Source: Pseudomonadota bacterium (GTDB lineage: Bacteria > Pseudomonadota > Alphaproteobacteria > Sphingomonadales > Sphingomonadaceae). From it: a stretch of 64,000 nt of DNA. The stretch covers positions 744,001-808,000 of the forward strand of contig JAFAFE010000006.1 of the NCBI GenBank assembly GCA_023423655.1, in the 5' to 3' direction. The translations under genes were made by a program, and so were the position numbers. The notes below the pieces were generated by a model. The model made no database searches and was not told the origin of the DNA. It saw only the letters and a program-made list of their open reading frames with translations. This document shows positions 51,218 through 60,645 of this stretch, in pieces. How positions within the stretch are numbered: position 1 is the stretch's first letter; every line of letters starts with the position of its first letter.

Positions 51218-54163
51218 TCAGAAGCGCAGACGGATGCCCGCATAATATTGCGAACCGCTTTCGCTTACTTCCGTAATCGAATCCTCACCAGCGCGGTACA
51301 TGATGTCGCGCACGCCGGTGACGTTGAGCGCCTGTATTTTAAGCTGGATATTGTCGTTCACATTATATTGCGCCGACAGGTTGAGATAGCCAGACCCCTT
51401 GACCGTGCGGTTGGTGCTGCCGAAGGTCGGCTTATAATAGCCCGACCGGTAACGGTAATTGGCGCGGAGCGACACACCCCATTTTTCCCAGAACACCGAC
51501 CCCGTCGCAAGATGGCGCGACAGGCCCATCAGATTGGCCGGCTCCATATAGGGGCCAACCGACGTCGGATCGGGAAATTCGAAATCCGCGTCGGTAAAGC
51601 TGTAGCTCCCCGCCACCCCGAACCCGTCAAGCGGCGACGGCAGATAGGTGAAGGAGTGCGACCCGCTCAATTCAAAGCCGTAAAGGAAGCGCGTGTTCGG
51701 ATCATTGGCCGGTGCAATTGCGTTAAATTCGACCAACTGGCCATTGGCAACAATCGAGGTGGTGAAGGGCTGTTCCGCCGTAAACGCCGCACCCTTCAGC
51801 CATTTGGTATAGCCCGCCACCGCGAACATCGTATCGCGCGAGGGATAGAATTCGAGCGAGGCATCAAGGTTCCACCCGCGCATCGGCTTCAGTTCCGGAT
51901 TGCCGGTGGTGCTGCGCGACAAGACCTGCTGCACCGTTGTCCCCGTCGTGTCCGCGCCCGGCGTAATGCCGACGTTGAAATCTTCGATGCCCGACCGCGA
52001 CAAAGCCTTATAGCCTGCCAGACGCAGCTTCACATCATTGGACAGGTCGAATGCAAGGTTCACGCTGGGCAGGAAATAATCATAGCTGCCGCTCCCCGAA
52101 ATTTCCTCAAGCGCAGAACCGGGAACACGCGTTACGGTCGCTGCCGAGCCATCAACGGAGACGACCACATTGACCGGCGCCCGATAGCCGCGCGCGAACA
52201 CATTGGTCTTCACATAGCGCACACCCGCATTACCGCTGACCGGCAGGCTACCGAGTTCGGTCTTGAAGTTCGCCATGACATAGGCGGCAAAAATGCGTTC
52301 GCGCACATTGCTGTCCTCCGGTCCCGGTGCGGAATCGGGGATCGGATTGCTGTCGCGCCCCGTATAGGTGCGGAACACGCAATCATTGTCGAACAGCGCA
52401 AAGGATTTAAGATTGGTGCCCGACCCTGAAAAGAAATCGGTCGAGGAAAAAGGCACGCGGCAATTCGCATTGGCCGCCGCTACCAGTTGCGCCGCCGTCC
52501 GGCCATCATATGGGACGGGCATCGGCACATCATTATTATTATTCGCGTCCATCGTGCGGTTATGCTGCGAATAGCGCGCGCCGAATTTCAGCGACTGGAG
52601 GAAGCCGCCATCGAGTTCATAGGTCGCATCCACCCGCGCCGCGGCAATCTTGTCGCGGCGGTCGGTGACGAAACGGTAGCGCGCATAATTGCTGTTATTG
52701 GCAGGCGTCCCGATAAGGAAGTTATTCGGGTCGTTAATGTCGAAATTGAGGAAGTCGACGGACGGCACCTCGCCTTCGGTCGCATCGAGCGTATAAACGA
52801 CGCGGCTGCCGGAGCGCATATTGGTAGCCTTTTGCACTTCGGTGCGGCGCGATTCCGAATAGGATAGGTCGGCATCAACTTTGAGCCGCCCTGCTTCCCA
52901 GCCGATATTCAAACCCCCACCATAATATTTTTCTTCGCGCAGACGGTCTTCCATCTGGATTTCCAGATTGGAGTTGCCGGTATATTTGAGCAACGCGCCG
53001 TCGCTAAAATCATTGCCGACCCCGCCAATGACGAGAGGCTGGATGCCGCGAAGACCTTCGGTAATCGCAAATGCCTTGCGGTTTTCAAGACTGCTGCGCT
53101 TCGAATATTGGCCGTCAAGGCTGATGTCGAGATTGGGCGCGGGCCGCCATTGCAGCGCACCGATCACCGCATCGCGCTTTTCCGAGGTCACGCGGTTCTG
53201 GAATGTGCGCGCCGAGGTCGCATAATAGCGGTCGCCAATATCGCGTCCGGTCAACGTCGTGCCCGCCGCCGCGTTTGAACAGTTGACGTTCGACCCTGCC
53301 GCGCTTTGCTGGTTGCCGGTAATCACCGTGGGATTGCGCGCCGAGGTGGTGCACGGCACGAAGGACGAGTTGGTGATATAATAATCTTCCGGCGCGGCCT
53401 GATCCTGCCGCTGATAGCCGATGCTGATACCAACATCGCCCAGCCCGGTGCTGAACTGGTCGGTGTAGGAGATATTCGCGCGGTAGCCGATGCCGCCGCG
53501 GCCTAGCACTTCATCATCCTTGGGCTGGAACACCCCGCGAAACTCGGCTTGAAAACGGCGCTTGCCATAATCGAGCGGCTTGATCGAGCGTAGTTCGATA
53601 ACGCCCGCAATGCCGCCTTCAAGGAAATCGGCCTGCTGCGATTTATAGACCAAAACGCCATTGATCAGCTCTGACGGGAATTGCTGGAAAGCGACCGAAC
53701 GGTCGGGACCGGCGGTGGACACTTCGCGCCCGTTAAAGGTCGAAAAGCTCAAGGTCGGGCCAAGGCCGCGCACCGATAATTCATTGGCATTGCCCTTGAA
53801 GCGGTCCGCCGTCACGCCCGGCAGACGCTCCAGCGTATCGCCGACCGAATTGTCCGGCATCGACCCGATTTCATCATTGATAAGGCCATCGACAATCACG
53901 GTCGCGTTGCGCTTCATATCATTGGAGGTGCGCTGAGTCTGGCGCGCGCCGGTGACGAGGATTTCGCTATTGTCTTCGGCATTGTCCGCCGTGTTGGCTG
54001 TTGTGCTATCCGTTGTGTTACCGGTGTCATCATTGGACACAGGAACAGGCTGTTGGGTGGTTGCGCTGTCTTGCGCCCAAGCCATCGTGCTGGTTGATAG
54101 CGCCGCCGACAAAAGCAACATCGTGCGCAGGCGGATTTGGCCGTTCCGTTTCATATAATTCAT
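51218..54163 (-). CDS. TonB-dependent receptor of the polyuronate locus
   Basis: A 981-residue outer-membrane receptor. Signal peptide ends at TMAWAQ. After a Thr/Asn-rich linker the TonB box is SEILVTGARQTQR near residue 68. The plug shows SMPDNSVGDTLERLPGVTAD and NELSVRGLGPTLSFSTFNGR, the pattern of the large Xanthomonas-Caulobacter type receptors that take up oligosaccharides. It ends with aromatic RLRF. GGAGG lies eight bases before the ATG. Position between two secreted enzymes suggests it imports oligouronates. Confidence 0.94.
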   Translation of the reverse strand: MNYMKRNGQIRLRTMLLLSAALSTSTMAWAQDSATTQQPVPVSNDDTGNTTDSTTANTADNAEDNSEILVTGARQTQRTSNDMKRNATVIVDGLINDEIGSMPDNSVGDTLERLPGVTADRFKGNANELSVRGLGPTLSFSTFNGREVSTAGPDRSVAFQQFPSELINGVLVYKSQQADFLEGGIAGVIELRSIKPLDYGKRRFQAEFRGVFQPKDDEVLGRGGIGYRANISYTDQFSTGLGDVGISIGYQRQDQAAPEDYYITNSSFVPCTTSARNPTVITGNQQSAAGSNVNCSNAAAGTTLTGRDIGDRYYATSARTFQNRVTSEKRDAVIGALQWRPAPNLDISLDGQYSKRSSLENRKAFAITEGLRGIQPLVIGGVGNDFSDGALLKYTGNSNLEIQMEDRLREEKYYGGGLNIGWEAGRLKVDADLSYSESRRTEVQKATNMRSGSRVVYTLDATEGEVPSVDFLNFDINDPNNFLIGTPANNSNYARYRFVTDRRDKIAAARVDATYELDGGFLQSLKFGARYSQHNRTMDANNNNDVPMPVPYDGRTAAQLVAAANANCRVPFSSTDFFSGSGTNLKSFALFDNDCVFRTYTGRDSNPIPDSAPGPEDSNVRERIFAAYVMANFKTELGSLPVSGNAGVRYVKTNVFARGYRAPVNVVVSVDGSAATVTRVPGSALEEISGSGSYDYFLPSVNLAFDLSNDVKLRLAGYKALSRSGIEDFNVGITPGADTTGTTVQQVLSRSTTGNPELKPMRGWNLDASLEFYPSRDTMFAVAGYTKWLKGAAFTAEQPFTTSIVANGQLVEFNAIAPANDPNTRFLYGFELSGSHSFTYLPSPLDGFGVAGSYSFTDADFEFPDPTSVGPYMEPANLMGLSRHLATGSVFWEKWGVSLRANYRYRSGYYKPTFGSTNRTVKGSGYLNLSAQYNVNDNIQLKIQALNVTGVRDIMYRAGEDSITEVSESGSQYYAGIRLRF

Positions 54164-54269
54164 CTCTTCATCCTCCTCCCGGACGACCGATACCGTCCTT
54201 TGTTTTTAACCGGTAGGCCCCGATCCCGCGCGGCCCGTCTATAGGATAGTTTCGTTAACGCTTTGCCCG

Positions 54270-56162
54270 TCAACGATACTCTAATGTCCAGCTTATCCGC
54301 ACCGTCCCGCTTGTGGCGGTGAGGCCGCTGCATTGCACTAAGGTCTGCATTGCGCCCTGCGGCGCGCGATAGTTTGGATTGCCGTTGGTGGGTGCGGCGC
54401 TGCACCGCTCCATCCCGCTCACCGCAAAGCGCCGCACCGCGCCTAGGCCGAAGCTGGTGGTGGTGCCGCGCTGCTGCGCTTGTTCCGAAAAGCTTGCAAA
54501 TTCGATGCGCGCATCGGTGATGGTGACACCGGCTTGCGGGGTGAAAATATCGGTGCGGACAATCCGCCCCGGTGCAAAGCTATAGCGCGTTTCGACGCTG
54601 ACCCTTGGGTCGGCAACCGGCGCGCGTTCGCCCATGCGGTCAAGTTCGCTTTGGTGCCAGCCGATTTCGGTCGTCTTACCCTTGCCCGTCACCTTGATCC
54701 CGCGCTGGAACGCAAGCGGCATCAGCCTGCTGCCATCGCTCAAAGTCAGTTGCGGGATCAACAGCGGCGCATCGCCATCGGCGACCCCCTCCAACATTCC
54801 GGGCGAGAAGGGAATCGGGAAATAGGGGCTATGGTCATGCTGGCTCACCCCGCCATTGATGATGGGAAGGCTGACCAGCCGCGCGCCATCCTGCATGGTC
54901 ACCAGCAAACGGTCATAGTCACCGCGCGCAAACCAGGTCACATCGCGGCGGGGCTTGGCGGCTTGCACCTTGGCCCAATCCACCTTGGGCGCGCGGTCCT
55001 TATAGCCCAGCTTATTCCACACCGCATTGGTGTAGCTATATTGATGCGCAAGGCTCAGATTTTCGCCCAAAATTCGGAATTTCCCGCGATAGGCGTCGGT
55101 GCGGCGGCCATCGTCCCACAGGTTCACAGAGCCGGTGCGCTGGTCTGTCCAGAAATCGACATAGCGTTCCGCCGCGCGCGACGCATAGGCATAAGCGACA
55201 TCCTTTTCCGCCTGCGTCAAAATGCCGGTTGCGGCGGCAGCTGTCAGCACTTCGATGATCGAGGTTTCGCCATAAGGGCCGATGCTGCGCCCATATTCAA
55301 AGCCGCTGCCCTCGCCATTGACGCGCAGCAGCATGAGGTCGGCGGCCTTGCGCAACCACTCCAATGCTTCTTTGGGCGGGGTGTCGCCGGTTTGGACAAA
55401 ACGCGCGGCTATTTCGCCTGCAAGCAGGATCGAATAGCGGTCAAACCGCCCTTCCCCGTCGGTTTCATCGGCAAATCCAAAGGCGGAATAATCGCGATAA
55501 TGTTTGGCGGTGGCGTCATATAATTTGCCGACCGCGACATCATCTTCCCAGCCCAGCGCATGGCGCAACCGCGCAATCGAAAAGGCGACAACAAGATAAT
55601 TATTGGGATGGTCAATCAGCACATAAGTGTCGCGATTAACAAAGCTGCGCCAATCCAGCCGCACCCGCAATTTGGCCATAGTGAGCGGATCAATCGCTTG
55701 GGCTAGCCAGCCGCGCCGGTGCAAAATATCGAGCGCGGTCAGATAATAATAAATGCCCCAACTATCATTGGCATCATCGACGGTCAGCTTGGCGATTTTA
55801 CGGAAATGGCCGAGATAGACAGGGAGGCGCGGATCATTGGCGGGGAGCGCATCAAGATATTCGGCCAAACCGATAGCAATTTTGCCGGGCAGGAATTTGT
55901 CATTGCTGTTGAAAACATCGACGCCGTCAATTCTGAGCGCCTTGCCGTCCTTGACCAGCGCGAGCAGCAATTTTTCGGTTTGCGGGTCGATATGCTTTTG
56001 CACCACCTGATTGAAGGCGCGCGGGGCTGTGGCCACAGGCGCCGCATCCGGCACAGCCTGATTCGCCGCTACCGGTGTCGCAACACCGGCCACAAGGCCA
56101 AGTGCAAGACCAGCCAAAAGGCCTGCCTTGAAGCCTGCCGGATGATGCGGGCCCTTACCCAT
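54270..56162 (-). CDS. Secreted protein of unassigned family, probable polysaccharide lyase
   Basis: A 630-residue protein with signal peptide (AGLLAGLALGLVAGVATPVA, cleaved near VAANQ). Residues 60-390 are all-helical with WGIYYYLTALDILHRRGWL, IDHPNNYLVVAFSIARLRHA and YGRSIGPYGETSIIEVL, which suggests an alpha/alpha toroid. Residues 420-630 are beta-rich and end in CSGLTATSGTVRISWTLEY. This two-part plan is that of toroid-sandwich lyases such as heparinase-type enzymes, yet I cannot place it in a numbered family. Candidate catalytic residues are H189, N191, N192 and Y194 in the HPNNY block. ATG 56162 gives a good signal peptide; GTG 56192 is an alternative. A LacI-type operator lies 277 bases upstream. 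Confidence 0.75.
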   Translation of the reverse strand: MGKGPHHPAGFKAGLLAGLALGLVAGVATPVAANQAVPDAAPVATAPRAFNQVVQKHIDPQTEKLLLALVKDGKALRIDGVDVFNSNDKFLPGKIAIGLAEYLDALPANDPRLPVYLGHFRKIAKLTVDDANDSWGIYYYLTALDILHRRGWLAQAIDPLTMAKLRVRLDWRSFVNRDTYVLIDHPNNYLVVAFSIARLRHALGWEDDVAVGKLYDATAKHYRDYSAFGFADETDGEGRFDRYSILLAGEIAARFVQTGDTPPKEALEWLRKAADLMLLRVNGEGSGFEYGRSIGPYGETSIIEVLTAAAATGILTQAEKDVAYAYASRAAERYVDFWTDQRTGSVNLWDDGRRTDAYRGKFRILGENLSLAHQYSYTNAVWNKLGYKDRAPKVDWAKVQAAKPRRDVTWFARGDYDRLLVTMQDGARLVSLPIINGGVSQHDHSPYFPIPFSPGMLEGVADGDAPLLIPQLTLSDGSRLMPLAFQRGIKVTGKGKTTEIGWHQSELDRMGERAPVADPRVSVETRYSFAPGRIVRTDIFTPQAGVTITDARIEFASFSEQAQQRGTTTSFGLGAVRRFAVSGMERCSAAPTNGNPNYRAPQGAMQTLVQCSGLTATSGTVRISWTLEYR

Positions 56163-56438
56163 GAACGCCCATTCCCTTCCCCATCCCTTCACGCTTCCTT
56201 TGTCTGCGCCTGCCGCTTCGCCAAAGACGGGGCGCGCGCCAGATGCAAGGGGGTATAAGGCCTCATTTCTTTATTTGGCCCTTCATCCAGCCGATTATCC
56301 GGCCAGGATTTTTGCGTGAACATCCAACGACACCCTTCTCCCCGGTTTTGCCCCGGTCTTCCTCCGGCACAGTTTTTTACAAACCATGTCCAAAATATTC
56401 CGCCGCATGTCCTGCGATCTTGTCCGGATTTGATTTAA

Positions 56439-56450
56439 GACACCGGTGTC
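56439..56450. promoter_or_regulatory. LacI-type operator, site 3
   Basis: GACACCGGTGTC is identical to the site at 45515. On the minus strand it reads TTTTGACACCGGTGTCTTAA with an embedded TTGACA. It lies upstream of the secreted-lyase/TonB/alginate-lyase unit and also on the path to pncB. The 470-base gap 56193-56663 holds this, a second palindrome and no gene I can support. Confidence 0.8.
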
Positions 56451-56465
56451 AAAAAACTGACACGC

Positions 56466-56480
56466 GACAGGCGGCCTGTC
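56466..56480. promoter_or_regulatory. Palindrome upstream of pncB
   Basis: GACAGG-CGG-CCTGTC is a perfect 15-base inverted repeat 184 bases before the pncB start and 15 bases from LacI site 3. It may be an operator for pncB. Its regulator is unknown. Confidence 0.4.
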
Positions 56481-56663
56481 AAGAAGCAAAATCGCAAACA
56501 TCGTGATCGCAAATGTGCGGGGGCGAAAATCGGGAGCCGCGCAACCGGACTTTCTCTCATGCAAAGCCGGTTGAAAATCCCTTCCAGACACCGCACAAAA
56601 GCCGGACGCCGCACAAAAGAGAGTGCAGAAACGGCCAAGAAGAAAGCCCGCCAAGGAGACATC

Positions 56664-57983
56664 ATGCCCGCCACCGACATCGCCACCCGCGTTTATAATC
56701 ATGGCTGGCGGCTTGATCCGATCATTCGCAGCCTGCTTGACACCGATTTCTATAAATTGCTGATGCAGCAGATGATCTGGCGGCTGCATCCCGATGTGCG
56801 CACGACCTTTTCGCTCATCAACCGCAGCAAAAAGGTGCGGCTTGCCGACATTATCGACGAACAGGAATTGCGTGAGCAACTCGACCATGCGCGCAGCCTG
56901 CGTTTCACTAACCGCGAACTGATATGGCTCGCGGGCAATAGTTTTTACGGCAAGGAGCGGATGTTCGCGCCCGATTATATCGCCTGGCTCGCCGATTTCC
57001 GCCTGCCCGACTATGAATTGAGCGTGGTCGATGGCCAGTATAAGCTCGATTTCGATGCGCCTTGGCCTGAAGCGAGTCTTTGGGAAATTCCCGCGCTCGC
57101 CATCGTCAATGAGCTACGTTCGCGCGCGACGTTAAAAAATCGCGGGCGGTTCGAACTCGATATTCTCTATGCGCGCGCCAAGGCAAAATTATGGGAAAAG
57201 GTTGAGCGGTTGCGCGCGCTTCCCGACCTTGCGCTTTCCGATTTCGGCACGAGACGGCGGCACAGTTTCCTATGGCAGCAATGGTGCGTTGAAGCGTTGA
57301 AAGAAGGCTTGGGCGACCGTTTTATCGGCACCTCCAATGTGCTGCTTGCGATGCACAATGATTTGGAGGCAATCGGCACCAACGCCCATGAATTGCCGAT
57401 GGTGATGGCCGCGCTTGCCGATGATGATGCGGGCGATGGTGATGCGGGCATTGCCGCCGCGCCTTACCGCGTGCTTGAAGAATGGCGCACCCAATATGAC
57501 GGCAATCTGCTGATTGTGCTGCCCGATGCTTATGGCACCGCTTCCTTTTTGCGCCACGCGCCCGATTGGGTGGCGGATTGGACCGGCTTTCGCCCGGACA
57601 GCCTGCCGCCCGTTGAAGGCGGTGAACAAATAATGGATTGGTGGCTGAAAAAGGGCCGCGACCCGCGCGAAAAACTGCTGATTTTTTCGGACGGCATGGA
57701 TGTGGACAGTATCGAGCAGACCTATCGGCACTTTCACGGAAGAGTGCGGATGAGCTTTGGCTGGGGCACCAACCTCACCAATGATTTCCGCGATTGCGAT
57801 CCCGAAGGCGGCGCGGGGCTGGAGCCGATCTCGCTCGTCGCCAAAGTCACCCGCGCCAATGGACGTCCCGCGGTCAAATTGTCGGATAACCCCGCCAAAG
57901 CGACCGGCGATCCGGCAGAGATAGCCCGCTATCGCCGCATTTTCGGCGAGGAAGGCATGATCGAAAAAGCGGTGCGGGTTTAA
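56664..57983 (+). CDS. pncB: Nicotinate phosphoribosyltransferase
   Basis: A 439-residue enzyme of NAD salvage that joins nicotinate and PRPP with ATP. LLDTDFYKLLMQQMIW near residues 22-37 and the block LSDFGTRRRHSFLWQQW near residue 190 are family signatures; GTNAHELPMVMAAL and the phosphate loop FGWGTNLTNDF complete the active site. The catalytic histidine is in RRRHSF. AAGGAG lies five bases before ATG 56664; an upstream in-frame ATG at 56559 would add basic, non-conserved residues. It stands alone and is not obviously part of the uronate locus. Confidence 0.95.
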   Translation: MPATDIATRVYNHGWRLDPIIRSLLDTDFYKLLMQQMIWRLHPDVRTTFSLINRSKKVRLADIIDEQELREQLDHARSLRFTNRELIWLAGNSFYGKERMFAPDYIAWLADFRLPDYELSVVDGQYKLDFDAPWPEASLWEIPALAIVNELRSRATLKNRGRFELDILYARAKAKLWEKVERLRALPDLALSDFGTRRRHSFLWQQWCVEALKEGLGDRFIGTSNVLLAMHNDLEAIGTNAHELPMVMAALADDDAGDGDAGIAAAPYRVLEEWRTQYDGNLLIVLPDAYGTASFLRHAPDWVADWTGFRPDSLPPVEGGEQIMDWWLKKGRDPREKLLIFSDGMDVDSIEQTYRHFHGRVRMSFGWGTNLTNDFRDCDPEGGAGLEPISLVAKVTRANGRPAVKLSDNPAKATGDPAEIARYRRIFGEEGMIEKAVRV

Positions 57984-58131
57984 CCGATGCCCACGCAACG
58001 GATTCCTCGCCCCGGATTCCTTGGCCCGTATTCCCCTGCCTCTCACCTGTCCTGAATTGCGACGCGCATCACCCCTCACAACATGTCACAATGGCTGGCA
58101 GCCTCCGCACGAAGCTGCTAACTCGCACAGG

Positions 58132-59658
58132 ATGAAGAAGATTGCTGCTGTTTTGATGCTTGCGACCGCGCTTGGCGGGTGCCGCAATGCCGCTCCGACC
58201 TATGACCATGCCGCGACGCTGGTGGAAAAAGGTGATCTGGGCGCGGCGCGGGTCGAGCTTATGAATTTGCTCCAGAAAAGCCCCGCTGATGTCCGCGCGC
58301 TCGCGCTGATGGCGCGGGTGCAACTGGCGGGCGGCGACGGAGTGGGCGCGGAAAATACGCTGAAGCAGTTGGCCGCCAAACAGGCCCTCACCGCCGCCCA
58401 GCGCGGGCAAATGGCCGAAGCGTTGATGCTGCAGGACCGGTGCGACCGTGTCGATCAGATGAAGGATCCGGCGAGCGGCCCCGAAGCGGACGTGCTGCGC
58501 ATCCGCATTAGCTGCGCGATTGCGGCGGGCGATAGCGCTAAGGCAGGCACGCTTGTCACGCTGGCCGAAAGCCGCTTTGCCGATAATGGCCCGCTCACCG
58601 TGATCCGCGGGCGCTATGCGGTTGCGCGCGGCGATTTTGACGCAGCGCGCAGCCTGTCGGCGCTGGCGATCGAGCGGCTGCCCAAGGATTTTGACGCTGC
58701 CTTGCTTGGCGGGCAGGTTGCACTCATCGACGGCGACTATACCCGCGCGCTTGCCTCATTCGACCGCGCGGCCAAACTTAATCCGGTGAGCCTTGCGCCG
58801 CTATTTGCCAAGGGTCTACTGCTCGCGGAACTGAACCGCAAGCCCGAACTGGACGCGCTCATCGCGCGCGCGGAAAAAATCGGTGCCAATCGCGGCGAGG
58901 TGCATTTGCTCAAGGGCGAATCCGCCTTTCTCGCCGGTGATATGCACGAGGCGCAAAATGAAGCGACCGCTGCGCGCAAGATTTTAGCAGGCAATCCGTC
59001 GCTGCGGATGCTCGAAGCGCGCATCGCGATGAAGCAGGGCAATGACGGAATTGCGGTGCAGCAACTCGCGCAACTGGTGCGCGGCCAGCCCGGCTATGCG
59101 CGCGCACGGCTGTTGCTGGCCGAAGCGCAATTTAAGACCGGCGATGCCAAGGCCGCCGCAGAAACCTTGCGGCCCGCCGCCATGCTTCCTAACGCGCCGC
59201 GCGCTTATGTCGCGGCGATGGCGACCTATGCCAAGGCCGCCAAACTTCCCGACGCCGATGCCTTTGCCGCGCGCGCCAAATATCCCTCGCCCGCGCGTCT
59301 TGCCGATGCACTGGTCGAAGCGGATGCCGCGATGCAGCGGCGCGATTGGCAGGGGGCGGCGCTGCGCTATGAAGCCCTGCTCAAAGAAACGGGGCAGCCC
59401 AATGCGGTGATGCTCAACAATCTCGGCTGGGCGCAGTTTGAGCTGGGTCAGCATGACAAGGCGGTCGCCACGCTCAAAAAAGCGGTCGATACCGCGCCCG
59501 ATAATGCGTCGGCGCGCGACAGCTATGGCTGGGTATTGTGGAAATCGGGCAAGGATAAAACGGGCGGCATCGCGCAATTACGCAAGGCCGCAACGCTCGC
59601 ACCTGACAATGAAGCGATTGCCGCGCATCTGAGCGAGGCGAGCGCTCGGTCGAACTGA
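58132..59658 (+). CDS. TPR-repeat lipoprotein
   Basis: A 508-residue protein. The lipoprotein signal is MKKIAAVLMLATALGGC with the lipobox LGGC at residue 17. The rest is a chain of TPR-like helical repeats; the clearest are RYEALLKETGQPNAVMLNNL and ELGQHDKAVATLKKAVDTAP near the C-terminus. It is probably anchored in the outer or inner membrane and scaffolds other proteins. It resembles the TPR lipoproteins (PrsT) that accompany PEP-CTERM systems but is shorter than those. A PEP-CTERM protein is encoded convergently just downstream. Confidence 0.85.
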   Translation: MKKIAAVLMLATALGGCRNAAPTYDHAATLVEKGDLGAARVELMNLLQKSPADVRALALMARVQLAGGDGVGAENTLKQLAAKQALTAAQRGQMAEALMLQDRCDRVDQMKDPASGPEADVLRIRISCAIAAGDSAKAGTLVTLAESRFADNGPLTVIRGRYAVARGDFDAARSLSALAIERLPKDFDAALLGGQVALIDGDYTRALASFDRAAKLNPVSLAPLFAKGLLLAELNRKPELDALIARAEKIGANRGEVHLLKGESAFLAGDMHEAQNEATAARKILAGNPSLRMLEARIAMKQGNDGIAVQQLAQLVRGQPGYARARLLLAEAQFKTGDAKAAAETLRPAAMLPNAPRAYVAAMATYAKAAKLPDADAFAARAKYPSPARLADALVEADAAMQRRDWQGAALRYEALLKETGQPNAVMLNNLGWAQFELGQHDKAVATLKKAVDTAPDNASARDSYGWVLWKSGKDKTGGIAQLRKAATLAPDNEAIAAHLSEASARSN

Positions 59659-59694
59659 CGGCGAAGGCATTACAAGGATTAAGCAGACCATAAA

Positions 59695-59727
59695 AAACGC
59701 CGGAAAGCGCAATGCTCTCCGGCGTTT
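59695..59727. terminator. Bidirectional intrinsic terminator
   Basis: AAACGCCGGA at 59695-59704 pairs with TCCGGCGTTT at 59718-59727, with AGC/GCT continuing into the loop. A-rich sequence lies on the left and T-rich sequence on the right, so it can end both the TPR lipoprotein transcript and the convergent PEP-CTERM transcript. Confidence 0.88.
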
Positions 59728-59758
59728 CTGTCCGTTTCGTTTAAAGCTTGCGGCCCTA

Positions 59759-60475
59759 TCAGGCCTGCTGCGCGCCTTGCATCTTGCGGCGGCGGCCAAG
59801 CGCCCAGCCCATACCGAGAACGCCGACCGCGAACAGGCCGACAACACCGGGTTCAGGCACTTGCGTGCCGCCCGAGGTCGATCCGCCGCTGCTGGAAACG
59901 ACCGTACCGGTGCCGACAGCCGAGCTAACCGAACCTGCGCCCGTAATTGACTGGTAGCGCACAAAGAAATCGTCGAGCGTCAGCGAGGTCAAAGGCGATG
60001 CGAAATTGAGCTTCAACGTGCCCGAGCCGCTTTGCCCCATAGTGACACCGCCACCGCCGCCGCCAGCACAGCTATTGCCGCCGCCGCCTGCTTTGAAGCA
60101 TACGTCCACGGTTCCGACATTGGGGACATTGCCGCCAAGCGCGGTTTTCGTGAAGGTGCCGGTCGATGTGGCCCCGGCAATTTCCGGATTGGTGTTGAAA
60201 CCGAAGCCGGAAATGCGCGCGGTGTCGATCGGGTCGACCGAGTCATTATTGATGACATAGGAAAAGCCGTAGCTGTTCGAGGTCACGTTGGTCAGCGTAA
60301 AAATTGCCGAACCGAGCAGGCCTGCGACCGTACCGTCACCGGTAAAGCCGTTAAAATTGACGGTGAAGCTGTTGCCCACATTGGCCGAGGAGAGCAAAAT
60401 CGGTTCCGCCGCTGCGGGGGCCGACAAAGCTGCAAGGGTCAAAGCGATAGCCGCACGAAAGCCCAATTTGTTCAT
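59759..60475 (-). CDS. PEP-CTERM sorting-signal protein (cistern-like)
   Basis: A 238-residue secreted protein. The N-terminal signal peptide ends at APAAAEP. The C-terminal sorting signal is VPEPGVVGLFAVGVLGMGWA followed by LGRRRKMQ: the VPEP motif, a membrane segment and a basic tail. Two cysteines (VDVCFKAGGGGNSCAGGGG) flank a glycine run, as in the cistern-type PEP-CTERM proteins of sphingomonads. An exosortase would cut at PEP and pass it to the surface; no exosortase gene is in this window. It has a recognisable promoter at 60576-60604. Confidence 0.9.
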   Translation of the reverse strand: MNKLGFRAAIALTLAALSAPAAAEPILLSSANVGNSFTVNFNGFTGDGTVAGLLGSAIFTLTNVTSNSYGFSYVINNDSVDPIDTARISGFGFNTNPEIAGATSTGTFTKTALGGNVPNVGTVDVCFKAGGGGNSCAGGGGGGVTMGQSGSGTLKLNFASPLTSLTLDDFFVRYQSITGAGSVSSAVGTGTVVSSSGGSTSGGTQVPEPGVVGLFAVGVLGMGWALGRRRKMQGAQQA

Positions 60476-60575
60476 CTTTAAGTTTCGGACCTTGGCGGCC
60501 CGCCCCGTTGTTAAAAGCCGAAATCTTTTGATATTCCGGCCATGATTCTCGAAATGATTAAGACGCCTTTACCGT

Positions 60576-60604
60576 ATTATCGTGGGAATTGCGACTCTTG
60601 ACAG
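60576..60604 (-). promoter_or_regulatory. Sigma-70-type promoter of the PEP-CTERM gene
   Basis: On the minus strand CTGTCA (60604-60599) and GATAAT (60581-60576) are separated by 17 bases, close to the TTGACA/TATAAT consensus. The start of transcription would fall near 60569, giving a leader of about 90 bases. Confidence 0.6.
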
Positions 60605-60645
60605 GATATAAAAAGGGTAAATTTCTGTCTCTATCGGGGACAGAT

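Noticed and set aside
54209..54214. ACCGGT before the TonB receptor as a fourth LacI operator
   Set aside because: Only the six central bases match; neither half extends to GACACC or GGTGTC.
56421..56428. TTGTCCGG as a GntR half-site near pncB
   Set aside because: Only one arm is present and it is 34 kb from the catabolic locus; likely chance.
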